From Ciceribacter sichuanensis (lineage in GTDB: Bacteria; Pseudomonadota; Alphaproteobacteria; Rhizobiales; Rhizobiaceae), in assembly GCF_024055605.1 (NCBI RefSeq), contig NZ_JAMXLX010000007.1, positions 237,517 to 301,516 on the forward strand: DNA of 64,000 bases, read 5' to 3'. Under the pieces are notes generated by a model, which was given only the letters and a program-made list of their open reading frames with translations, did not search any database and was not told where the DNA came from. Shown piece by piece: positions 43,422-51,535 of the stretch. Made by a program: the position numbers and the translations under genes. How positions within the stretch are numbered: the first letter of the stretch is position 1; the number at the start of each line of letters is the position of its first letter.

Positions 43422-44370
43422 CCGCGGCAAGTTCGGCCGTCTTCGCCCTGCCGGTGCGGGCGGCCGGATCGCGTGTGATCACCTGAAGTTGCTTGGCCAG
43501 CCAGTCCACGAACACGCGCACCCTGTTACTCAGGTGCCGGGTCTGGGGATAGACGACATAGAGGGGCACCGGATCCCGGTTCCACTCAGGAAGCACAGGC
43601 ACCAGTTCTCCCTTCTCCACCGCTTCCTTGACTACGAACAACGGAGACATGACGATCCCGAGACCGGAAACAGCAGCCCGAAGATAAGACCGGCTGTCAT
43701 TCACCGACAGTATGAAGCGGGGCGACACCTCGATAAACTCGTCGCCTCTGCGGAACTCCATCGGCAGCACTCGACCGGCCTGAGCCTTCATGTAGCCCAC
43801 GCAGAAATGGTCGCCTTCCAGATCTGTCGGATGCTCTGGCATGCCGAAATTTTCGATGTAGAACGGCGCAGCATAGGTCTGCATGTTCAGTTCGCCGATC
43901 TTGCGGGCAACCAGCGACTGATCGGACAATGTGCCCGCTCGCAGTGCGCAGTCGACGTTTTCGGCGATATAATCGACCAGCCGGTCGCCAACCCCGATAT
44001 CGAGCTGGATCTGCGGATAGCGCATGTAGAAATCGCAAAGCGCCGGGATCACGACGGAATCGGCGAAAATACTCGCCATTTCAACACGCAGGCGGCCGGA
44101 GGGCAGTGCCTGGGAATTTGAAAAGCTGCCGTCGAGTTCATCCAGTTCCGAGAGAATTTCCGTTGCCCGCTCGTAATAAAGAGCACCGTCGGTGGTAACC
44201 ATGACACGGCGGGTGGTGCGATTGAGAAGCGTCGTGCTAAGGTGAGCTTCCAGCCCCTGCACCAGATTGGTGACAGATGTCTTCGGCATGTTGAGGCTCT
44301 TGGCAGCGCGGGTGAAGTTCCCGGTCTCCACCACCCGCACGAAAACGCGCATTGCGGAAATCTGATCCAT
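43411..44370 (-). CDS. LysR-family regulator (divergent from the RND operon)
   Basis: 319 residues of the CrgA/DmlR-like subgroup, judged by [41 protein letters not shown] (1-42) and the [18 protein letters not shown] block. Divergent from the hydrolase-MFP-RND operon, with a near-perfect 28-base palindrome between; probable regulator of it. Such LysR genes next to RND pumps are frequent in proteobacteria. Confidence 0.92.
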   Translation of the reverse strand: MDQISAMRVFVRVVETGNFTRAAKSLNMPKTSVTNLVQGLEAHLSTTLLNRTTRRVMVTTDGALYYERATEILSELDELDGSFSNSQALPSGRLRVEMASIFADSVVIPALCDFYMRYPQIQLDIGVGDRLVDYIAENVDCALRAGTLSDQSLVARKIGELNMQTYAAPFYIENFGMPEHPTDLEGDHFCVGYMKAQAGRVLPMEFRRGDEFIEVSPRFILSVNDSRSYLRAAVSGLGIVMSPLFVVKEAVEKGELVPVLPEWNRDPVPLYVVYPQTRHLSNRVRVFVDWLAKQLQVITRDPAARTGRAKTAELAAVRS

Positions 44371-44422
44371 ACATCAGCCTTTGTTGCGTTGCGCCATTAT
44401 CCCGAAATTTGGAATAGTGTAG

Positions 44423-44450
44423 TCGAATTTAGCAAGCTTGCGCAATTCGA
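44423..44450. promoter_or_regulatory. 28-base palindromic operator upstream of the second RND operon
   Basis: TCGAATT (44423-44429) and AATTCGA (44444-44450) flank, with two unmatched bases each side, the perfect core GCAAGCTTGC (44432-44441); both repeats share one centre (44436.5), giving 24 of 28 symmetric positions. It lies between the LysR gene and the hydrolase gene and is the likely regulator target. Confidence 0.7.
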
Positions 44451-44525
44451 CAAGAACAATAATATCTACTGCGTGTCCGGCAGCGGATATAGATCCCTGA
44501 ATTGGGATCGATCGAGGATTTTTCA

Positions 44526-45323
44526 ATGACAGCGCAGTGGGGAAACATACCTTTCGACAGGTCGGCCAAGCCACCGGTTCCCATGCGTCTCTACGAAGGG
44601 AAGGGCAAGTGCAAGACGCCCCCCCTGGTGCTTTATCTTCGCGGCGGAGCCTTTCTGGCCGATGACCGCGAAGAGGAAGAGCAACCGGTCGCACGAGCGC
44701 TTGCGGATGCAGGCGCCGTGGTTCTGGAAGCGGACTACAGCAGCGTTTCGAATAACCTGTTTCCACAGGCGATGGAATGCGCATTCGCTGCCTTGCTGTG
44801 TCTGAACAGTCGCCGGAAACAATTCGGAACTGCGAAGTCGCTGCTGCTGGTGGCCGGAGATGAAGCCGGGGGCAACGTCGCCGCCGGGGTGGCGCTGAAG
44901 GCGCGCGACCAGATGCAGGGTGAACTGGACGGACAGATTTTGCTGTCGCCCATGATCGATCCGATGATGGCATCGGCATCCTTCCGGGAGGCTGACAAGA
45001 TCGGAATGAGGGAACGCTGGTCGGATGGGTGGAGCCATTATCTCGGCTCGCATTTCGGTTCGCAGCACCCTTATGCGGCGCCATGTCTTTGTTCGCGGCT
45101 GAACGGTCTGGCACCGGCTCTGATCGTGACAGCGGAAGACGATCCGCTGCGTGACGAGGTTCGCGGCTACGGTGACAGGCTTCGTGGTTCCGGCGTCAGG
45201 GTGCGCCAACATGTTTTCCCGGCCGGCAGCGGCTGGACCGGGATCTACAGGGACGATGGCGGTGAATGGATGAAGGCGCTCGGTGCCGAATTCACCGGTT
45301 TCGTTCAGGAATTAAGTGCTTAG
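44526..45323 (+). CDS. Alpha/beta-hydrolase-like protein, probable pseudoenzyme
   Basis: 265 residues resembling the hormone-sensitive-lipase-like (alpha/beta hydrolase 3) esterases: VLYLRGGAFLAD, VVLEADYSS, LLLVAGDEAGGNVAAG, ILLSPMIDP and ALIVTAEDDPLRDE follow the family order. But the nucleophile elbow GDSAGG reads GDEAGG (Glu113), and the HGGG oxyanion motif reads LRGGAF (Arg39). The acid (Asp205/206) and a possible His229 remain. It is probably not an esterase, and may act as a binding or regulatory protein. ATG at 44526 follows GAGGA by eight bases. First gene of an operon with an RND adaptor and pump. Confidence 0.8.
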   Translation: MTAQWGNIPFDRSAKPPVPMRLYEGKGKCKTPPLVLYLRGGAFLADDREEEEQPVARALADAGAVVLEADYSSVSNNLFPQAMECAFAALLCLNSRRKQFGTAKSLLLVAGDEAGGNVAAGVALKARDQMQGELDGQILLSPMIDPMMASASFREADKIGMRERWSDGWSHYLGSHFGSQHPYAAPCLCSRLNGLAPALIVTAEDDPLRDEVRGYGDRLRGSGVRVRQHVFPAGSGWTGIYRDDGGEWMKALGAEFTGFVQELSA

Positions 45324-45347
45324 CAGGACAGTATTTCAGAACTGAAA

Positions 45348-45366
45348 GCGGCCGGTTTCGGGCCGC
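45348..45366 (+). repeat. Hairpin upstream of the adaptor gene
   Basis: GCGGCC (45348-45353), seven-base loop, GGCCGC (45361-45366), ending one base before the AAGGAG ribosome site of the adaptor. It could modulate translation of the adaptor or be a processing site. Confidence 0.45.
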
Positions 45367-45377
45367 AAGGAGATATC

Positions 45378-46565
45378 ATGACAGCGAAAAACAAGCGCTG
45401 GGCCCTGTGGGGTGCCGGTATAGGGACCGTTGCGTCCATCGCAGGTGCGACAATGTATCTGGACCTGCCGAGAGGAGCCAATGCAGCCTCTGAAACCGCT
45501 GCTGCCGCACCCGCCCCGGCCATCCCCGTGACTGTCGCGACCGTCGAGCCGCGCAGTATCAGCACATGGCAGGAATTCTCCGGTCGACTGGAAGCGGTCG
45601 ATCGGGTGCAGGTTCGTCCGCGCGTCGCAGGCATGGTGCAGTCGGTCCATTTCCGCGAAGGCGGTCTGGTGAAGGCCGGCGACCTGCTCGTCACGATCGA
45701 TCCCGAACCCTATCAGGCGGCAGTCGCTCAGGCCGAAGGCCAGGTCGCCTCGGCGCAGGCGCGCGTCGAACTGGCGTCTACGGAGTTCGAACGCGGCAAG
45801 AACCTTGCATCCAAGAACACCATCTCCCAGAGCGATCTTACCCAGCGTCAGAGCGCCCGCAATGAGGCGCTGGCGAACCTCCAGTCCGCCAAGGCGGCCC
45901 TGAAATCGGCCCAACTCGATCTGGATTACACCCAGATCCACGCGCCGATCGCCGGCCGGGTCGGCAGGATCGAAGTCACCGTCGGGAACCTCGTTGCTGC
46001 CGGCTCCTCCTCGACGCCGCTGACGACGCTGGTTTCCACCGATCCGATCTATGCGAGCTTCGACGCCAGCGAAGAGCTGGTGGCCCGCACGCTTGCCGAA
46101 CTGCCCGCCGCAAACGGTCTTCCGGCAATCGAACAGGTCCCCGTCGAGGTCGGCACGCTTTCCGACAACGGCACCCCGATCCGCGGCAAGCTCCAGCTCA
46201 TCGACAACGAGGTGAACGCTTCGAGCGGCACCATCCGCGTCCGGGCAATCTTCGACAATCCGGAAGGACGGCTGATCCCCGGCCAGTTCGTGCGAGTTCG
46301 CATGGGCCAGCCCAAGGCTGAAGAGCATCTTCTCGTTAGCGAACGGGCGATCGGCACGGATCAGGACAAGAAGTTCGTCTTTGTGGTGGATACATCCAAC
46401 ACGGTCGCAATCCGCCAGGTCAGGCTCGGTAGCAGCGTCGATGGCCAGCGGATCGTGGAAGAAGGCCTGAATGCCGGCGACAGGATCGTCGTCAATGGCC
46501 TGCAGCGCATCCGGCCCGGTGCCGTGGTCGATCCTCAAGCGGAAGCCACGATCGCCCAGCAGTAA
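45378..46565 (+). CDS. RND efflux periplasmic adaptor, second system
   Basis: 395 residues. N-terminal signal/anchor ALWGAGIGTVASIAGATMYL, then an Ala/Pro-rich linker, lipoyl half RLEAVDRVQVRPRVAGMVQSVHFREGGLVKAGDLL, alpha-hairpin (about 115-175) and second lipoyl half DYTQIHAPIAGRVGRIEVTVGN. C-terminal GLNAGDRIVVNGLQRIRPGAVV is typical of AcrA-like adaptors. AAGGAG precedes the ATG. It links the pump encoded at 46680 with an outer membrane channel not present here. Confidence 0.93.
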   Translation: MTAKNKRWALWGAGIGTVASIAGATMYLDLPRGANAASETAAAAPAPAIPVTVATVEPRSISTWQEFSGRLEAVDRVQVRPRVAGMVQSVHFREGGLVKAGDLLVTIDPEPYQAAVAQAEGQVASAQARVELASTEFERGKNLASKNTISQSDLTQRQSARNEALANLQSAKAALKSAQLDLDYTQIHAPIAGRVGRIEVTVGNLVAAGSSSTPLTTLVSTDPIYASFDASEELVARTLAELPAANGLPAIEQVPVEVGTLSDNGTPIRGKLQLIDNEVNASSGTIRVRAIFDNPEGRLIPGQFVRVRMGQPKAEEHLLVSERAIGTDQDKKFVFVVDTSNTVAIRQVRLGSSVDGQRIVEEGLNAGDRIVVNGLQRIRPGAVVDPQAEATIAQQ

Positions 46566-46568
46566 TAC

Positions 46569-46589
46569 GGCCGGCGCTATTTGCCGGCC
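46569..46589 (+). repeat. Hairpin between adaptor and pump genes
   Basis: GGCCGGC (46569-46575), GCTATTT loop, GCCGGCC (46583-46589), four bases after the adaptor stop and 90 before the pump. Possible attenuator setting a lower pump level, or stabiliser of the adaptor message. Confidence 0.5.
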
Positions 46590-46679
46590 ACCCATTCCAA
46601 CCCGCTTTGAAGCTTGTGATCACCCGATCGCAGGCGGCGGGGTCGTTTTGCCTATGTTCAACCCGGAGAGGGCTTTGAC

Positions 46680-49600
46680 ATGAACATCTCCAGATTTTTC
46701 GTCGACAGACCCGTCTTCGCGGCCGTGCTGTCGATCCTCATCGTGGTGGCGGGCCTGATCGGCATGCGCTCGCTGCCGATTTCCGAATATCCCGAAGTGG
46801 TGCCGCCGTCTGTCGTCGTGCGTGCCAGCTATCCGGGCGCCAATCCCACGGTTATCGCCGAGACGGTGGCAACGCCGCTGGAAGAACAGATCAATGGCGT
46901 CGAGGACATGCTCTATATGTCCAGTCAGGCGACGTCCGACGGCGTCCTGACCCTCACCGTGACCTTCAAGCTCGGCACCGACCCCGACAAGGCACAGCAG
47001 CTGGTGCAGAACCGCGTTTCACAGGCCGAGCCTCGCCTTCCATCCGAAGTGCGCGCGCTGGGTATCACCACGGTCAAGAGCTCGCCGGACTTCATCATGG
47101 TGGTGAATCTGGTCTCGACCGTCGATGACTACGACATCACCTATCTGCGCAACTACGCGACGCTCAATATCAAGGACCGTCTTGCCCGCATTGAGGGCGT
47201 CGGTCAGGTTCAGGTCTTCGGCGCCGGCGACTATTCCATGCGCATCTGGATCGATCCGCAGAAGACGGCCGAACATTCACTGGCGGCAAGCGATGTCACC
47301 AATGCCATCCGCTCACAAAACGTCCAGGCCGCGGCCGGTATTATCGGCGCATCGCCCAGCCTGCCAGGCGTCAACCTGCAGCTCAACGTCAACGCCCAGG
47401 GCCGTCTCCAGACTCCCGAGGAATTCGGCAACATCATCGTCAAGACCGGCGAAGACGGCGAGATCACGCGCCTGCGCGATGTCGCCCGCATCGAACTCGG
47501 CGCTGCCGACTACACGCTTCGGTCGCTGCTCGACGGCAAGCCGGCCGTCGCCGTCGCCGTCCTTCAGGCTCCGGGTTCGAACGCCATCGAGATTTCCGAC
47601 AATGTCCGCGCGACCATGGACGAGCTGCAGCTCGCCATGCCGACCGGCGTGAAGTTCGAAATCGCCTATGACACCACCAAGTTCGTGCGTTCGTCGATCG
47701 AGAAGGTTGTCGATACCCTGCTCGAGGCCATCGCGCTCGTCGTGCTCGTCGTCATCCTGTTCCTGCAGACGTGGCGCGCCTCGATCATTCCACTGATCGC
47801 GGTTCCCGTCTCGATCATCGGTACGTTTGCGGTGATGTATGCGTTCGGGTTCTCGATCAACGCGCTGACGCTATTCGGGCTTGTGCTCGCCATCGGCATC
47901 GTGGTCGATGACGCGATCGTCGTGGTGGAAAACGTCGAGCGCAATATCGAGAACGGCTTAAGTCCACGCGATGCGACCTATCGCGCCATGCGGGAAGTTT
48001 CCGGCCCGATCATCGCCATCGCACTTGTTCTGGTCGCGGTTTTCGTGCCGCTTGCCTTCATCACCGGTCTTTCAGGCCAGTTCTATCGTCAGTTCGCGCT
48101 GACGATCGCAATCTCGACCGTCATTTCGGCGATCAACTCCCTGACGCTTTCACCGGCACTTGCGGCACTTCTGCTGAAGGACCACCATGCGCCGAAGGAC
48201 TGGTTGACGCGCTTCATGGATGCCATCTTCGGCTGGTTCTTCCGCGGCTTCAACCGCGTCTTCGGGGCCGCCTCCAACGGCTATGGCCGCACGGTAGGCG
48301 GACTCCTGTCGCGCAAGAGCCTTGTGATGGTCATCTACCTCGCACTGGTCGGGGCCACCTATAGCATGTTCAGTACCGTGCCGGGCGGTTTCGTGCCGGC
48401 GCAGGACAAACAGTACCTGATCGGCTTTGCCCAGCTTCCGGACGGCGCGACCCTCGACCGCACGGAAAGCGTCATCAAGCAGATGAGCGACATAGCCCTG
48501 GCACATCCTGGCGTCAGCCATGCGATCGCCTTCCCGGGCCTGTCGATCAACGGTTTCACCATCGGCTCGAATGCCGGCATCGTCTTCGCCGTTCTCGACG
48601 ACTTCGAGAACCGCAAGTCGCCCGAACTTTCGGGCGGCGCCATTGCCATGGCGCTGAACCAGAAATATGCGGGCATTCAGGATGCGTTCATCGCGATGTT
48701 CCCGCCGCCGCCAGTCAACGGTCTCGGCACGACGGGAGGCTTTAAGCTGCAGATCGAGGATCGCGCCGGCCTTGGCAACAAGGTCCTTGACGAAGCCACC
48801 AAGGCGGTGATCGCAAAGGCCTACCAAACGCCCGAACTTGCCGGCATCTTCTCGAGCTTCCAGATCAACGTGCCACAGCTATACGCCGATCTCGACCGCG
48901 CCAAGGCCGAACAGCTCGGCGTCTCGGTGACCGACGTCTTCGAAACGCTGCAGATCTATCTCGGTTCGCTCTATGTGAACGACTTCAACGCATTCGGGCG
49001 CACATACAGCGTCCGGGTCCAGGCCGACGCCCAGTTCCGCGCCAAGGCCGAGGATATCGGCCAGTTGAAAGTTCGCTCGCAATCCGGCCAGATGATCCCG
49101 CTCTCGGCTCTCTTGAAGGTGGATGCAACGACGGGACCGGAACGCACCACGCGTTATAACGGCTTCCTCGCTGCGGATATCAACGGCGGACCCGCACCGG
49201 GATTTTCATCCGGTCAGGCACAGGCAGCGATCGAGAAGATCCTCAACGAGACACTGCCCCCCGGCATCGACTTCGAGTGGACCGACCTGACCTACCAGCA
49301 GATCCTTGCCGGCAATTCGAGCATTGTCGTCTTCCCGCTCGCCCTGCTGCTCGTCTATCTGGTGCTTGCAGCGCAGTATGAAAGCCTCACCCTGCCGATT
49401 GCGATCATCATGATCGTGCCGATGGGTGTGCTGGCCGCCTTGACCGGGGTCTGGCTCACGGGTGGTGACAACAACATCTTCACCCAGATCGGTCTCGTGG
49501 TGCTTGTGGGACTATCGGCGAAAAACGCGATCCTGATCGTCGAGTTTGCGCGGGAGCTGGAGTTCGAAGGACGAACGCCGGTGCAGGCCGCAATCGAGGC

Positions 49601-49889
49601 AAGTCGCCTTCGCCTGCGCCCGATCCTGATGACCTCCATGGCCTTCATCATGGGTGTCGTGCCGCTGGTCGTCTCCACCGGCGCCGGTGCGGAAATGCGT
49701 GCCGCCATGGGTGTCGCGGTGTTCTCCGGCATGATCGGGGTGACATTCTTCGGCATCTTCATGACACCGGTCTTCTACGTGCTGGTGCGCCTGCTGACGG
49801 GCAACAGGCCGCTCATTCACCACGAACGGCAGGAGGCCGCAAACAGTCAGGCCGCCGGTGGCGATACCCACCAGATCGCAGCCGAATAA
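46680..49889 (+). CDS. RND multidrug efflux permease, second system
   Basis: 1069-residue HAE1-type pump (MNISRFFVDRPVFAAVLSILIVVAG at the N-terminus). Proton-relay Asp pair in AIGIVVDDAIVVVENVERNIENG; second-half helix VVLVGLSAKNAILIVEFAREL. Porter-domain length is normal, with a slightly long C-terminal tail. Only moderately similar to the pump at 13489, so the two systems are distinct subfamilies. Substrates unknown; expression probably set by the divergent LysR protein. Confidence 0.95.
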   Translation: MNISRFFVDRPVFAAVLSILIVVAGLIGMRSLPISEYPEVVPPSVVVRASYPGANPTVIAETVATPLEEQINGVEDMLYMSSQATSDGVLTLTVTFKLGTDPDKAQQLVQNRVSQAEPRLPSEVRALGITTVKSSPDFIMVVNLVSTVDDYDITYLRNYATLNIKDRLARIEGVGQVQVFGAGDYSMRIWIDPQKTAEHSLAASDVTNAIRSQNVQAAAGIIGASPSLPGVNLQLNVNAQGRLQTPEEFGNIIVKTGEDGEITRLRDVARIELGAADYTLRSLLDGKPAVAVAVLQAPGSNAIEISDNVRATMDELQLAMPTGVKFEIAYDTTKFVRSSIEKVVDTLLEAIALVVLVVILFLQTWRASIIPLIAVPVSIIGTFAVMYAFGFSINALTLFGLVLAIGIVVDDAIVVVENVERNIENGLSPRDATYRAMREVSGPIIAIALVLVAVFVPLAFITGLSGQFYRQFALTIAISTVISAINSLTLSPALAALLLKDHHAPKDWLTRFMDAIFGWFFRGFNRVFGAASNGYGRTVGGLLSRKSLVMVIYLALVGATYSMFSTVPGGFVPAQDKQYLIGFAQLPDGATLDRTESVIKQMSDIALAHPGVSHAIAFPGLSINGFTIGSNAGIVFAVLDDFENRKSPELSGGAIAMALNQKYAGIQDAFIAMFPPPPVNGLGTTGGFKLQIEDRAGLGNKVLDEATKAVIAKAYQTPELAGIFSSFQINVPQLYADLDRAKAEQLGVSVTDVFETLQIYLGSLYVNDFNAFGRTYSVRVQADAQFRAKAEDIGQLKVRSQSGQMIPLSALLKVDATTGPERTTRYNGFLAADINGGPAPGFSSGQAQAAIEKILNETLPPGIDFEWTDLTYQQILAGNSSIVVFPLALLLVYLVLAAQYESLTLPIAIIMIVPMGVLAALTGVWLTGGDNNIFTQIGLVVLVGLSAKNAILIVEFARELEFEGRTPVQAAIEASRLRLRPILMTSMAFIMGVVPLVVSTGAGAEMRAAMGVAVFSGMIGVTFFGIFMTPVFYVLVRLLTGNRPLIHHERQEAANSQAAGGDTHQIAAE

Positions 49890-49900
49890 TCGGACAGCAA

Positions 49901-49936
49901 AAAGGGCGGGATCTTCGGATCCCGCCCTTTCTCTTT
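49901..49936. terminator. Bidirectional intrinsic terminator
   Basis: AAAGGGCGGGATC (49901-49913), tetraloop TTCG, GATCCCGCCCTTT (49918-49930), then CTCTTT. Thirteen pairs with A/T tails on both sides, between the convergent pump and glycerate kinase genes. Confidence 0.93.
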
Positions 49937-49949
49937 GAGCTTCGCTCTG

Positions 49950-51239
49950 TCAGACGATCAGGAACGCCCTGAGATCATTCACATTGGTTCCCGTCGGACC
50001 GGGAACGAACAGGTCTCCGGCGAGATCGAAGGCCGACCATGCGTCGTGACCGGCAAGATAGGTTCGCGCATCACCACCACCGGCCCTGATCCTTGATACC
50101 GTTCCCCCGTCACAGAACGCACCCGCATTGTCTTCCGAACCGTCAATCCCGTCTGTATCGGCCGCAAGCGCCGTAATTCCTTCTGCTCCCTGCAGATCGA
50201 TGGCGGCCGATAGCAGCAGCTCCGAATTCCGGCCCCCTTTGCCATACTTTCCGCCGCCAATCGTCACCGTCGTCTCACCGCCGGACAGGAGGACCATCGG
50301 TTTGGACAGGCCTTGAGCATTGGCCGCGAACTCCCGCGCCAGCGCGGCATGCATGCGCCCAATGTCCTTCGCCTCACCTTCGATACTGTCCGACAGGATC
50401 AACGGCTGAACACCGAACTTGCGAGCGTGAGCGGCAGCGGCCTCCAGTGAAACGCGCGCGGAAGCGATGACATGCACCTCATTGTGTGCAAATGCTTCAT
50501 CGTCCGGTAGAGGCGCGTTCTCCCTGCCGATGAACTCCACGACGGAAGCGGGAAGTCCGATGCGATAATCGCGGATGATGCGGAGCGCCTCTTCGGCGTC
50601 ACCCGCTCCCGCAACTGTCGGACCTGACGCCACAAGCGCCGGATCGTCACCGGGAACGTCGGAAACGACCAGACTGACCACCCTTGCCGGATAGGCCCGT
50701 GCTGCGAGCCGGCCGCCCTTGATGCGCGAGAAATGCTTTCTGACGACATTCATCGCCGAGATCGGCGCTCCCGAGGCGAGAAGTGCTTTGTTCAACGCCT
50801 TTTCATCTGCCAGGGAGAAACCCACCGGCGGTGCGGGGAGAAGTGCCGATCCGCCTCCCGAGATCAGCGCGACGACCAGATCGTCGGAGGTCAGCCTCTC
50901 GACATGCCGTAGCAGCGCCTCGGCCCCGGCAATCCCGGCCTCGTCGGGTACGGGATGGGCCGCGGTCAGCACCCGCGTATTCCGGCAGGTCTCGACAGGT
51001 CCATGACGAGCAACCACCAGCCCTTCGACCGGTTCTCCCCATGCACGTTCGAAGGCTGCCGCCATCTGGCTGGCGGCCTTTCCGGCTCCAACAACGATGG
51101 TGCGGCCCTTCGGCCTTGCCGGCAGGTGCCGGACGATCGCCTCATAAGGGTCAGCCGCAGCAACCGCTGCGTGAAAAAGGTCGGCAAGGAAGGCACGCGA
51201 CTCGAACGTCAACTCAGTCTCCGGCAATCTCGATGTCAT
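49950..51239 (-). CDS. Glycerate 2-kinase (GckA/TtuD-type, MOFRL family)
   Basis: About 429 residues. It phosphorylates D-glycerate to 2-phosphoglycerate using ATP, feeding lower glycolysis. Signature features: VVGAGKAASQMAAAFE, LISGGGSALLPAPP, SDVPGDDPALVASGPT, the MOFRL-domain LLSGGETTVTIGGGKYGKGGRN and the ending PTGTNVNDLRAFLI. ATG at 51239 overlaps the Dabb gene by 26 bases; a TTG at 51212, one base past that stop and with GGAG six bases upstream, is an equally good start and fits the usual family N-terminus. Last gene of the nine-gene operon, which suggests the pathway ends in glycerate. Confidence 0.92.
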   Translation of the reverse strand: MTSRLPETELTFESRAFLADLFHAAVAAADPYEAIVRHLPARPKGRTIVVGAGKAASQMAAAFERAWGEPVEGLVVARHGPVETCRNTRVLTAAHPVPDEAGIAGAEALLRHVERLTSDDLVVALISGGGSALLPAPPVGFSLADEKALNKALLASGAPISAMNVVRKHFSRIKGGRLAARAYPARVVSLVVSDVPGDDPALVASGPTVAGAGDAEEALRIIRDYRIGLPASVVEFIGRENAPLPDDEAFAHNEVHVIASARVSLEAAAAHARKFGVQPLILSDSIEGEAKDIGRMHAALAREFAANAQGLSKPMVLLSGGETTVTIGGGKYGKGGRNSELLLSAAIDLQGAEGITALAADTDGIDGSEDNAGAFCDGGTVSRIRAGGGDARTYLAGHDAWSAFDLAGDLFVPGPTGTNVNDLRAFLIV

Positions 51240-51534
51240 AGACGAAAATACCGTCGATGCCGCCAATGGCAGCCGCCACGATCTTTCCGCCGGTCTGGCG
51301 ATGCTCGGGATCCTCAAGGTAAAGGTCGCGGGCAGCAGCATCCCGGAAGTCGACTATAAAGCCTTCGGAGTATCCTTTGTCCATGCCGTGTTCGGGGCTG
51401 ACATTGTCTCCGACATGAACCGCCAGCAAGCCATCGAGCCGCGGCATCAGACTGCGGATTTCCGAATAGATTTCAAGCTTTGCCTCGGTCGAAACCTCCG
51501 GCCTGAAGCGGATGAAGACGCAATGGCGGATCAT
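51214..51534 (-). CDS. Dabb-domain (stress-responsive A/B barrel) protein
   Basis: 106 residues starting MIRHCVFIRFRPEVS, a dimeric alpha/beta-barrel fold. GGAGG lies nine bases before the ATG, inside the end of the GMC gene. Dabb proteins occur in many catabolic operons; a few are cyclases or aldolase-like, most are uncharacterised. Contains DVSPEHGMDKGYSEGFIVDF-like segment with His and Asp typical of the fold. Role here unknown, perhaps handling an unstable intermediate from the oxidoreductases (inference). Confidence 0.85.
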   Translation of the reverse strand: MIRHCVFIRFRPEVSTEAKLEIYSEIRSLMPRLDGLLAVHVGDNVSPEHGMDKGYSEGFIVDFRDAAARDLYLEDPEHRQTGGKIVAAAIGGIDGIFVYDIEIAGD

Positions 51535-51535
51535 C

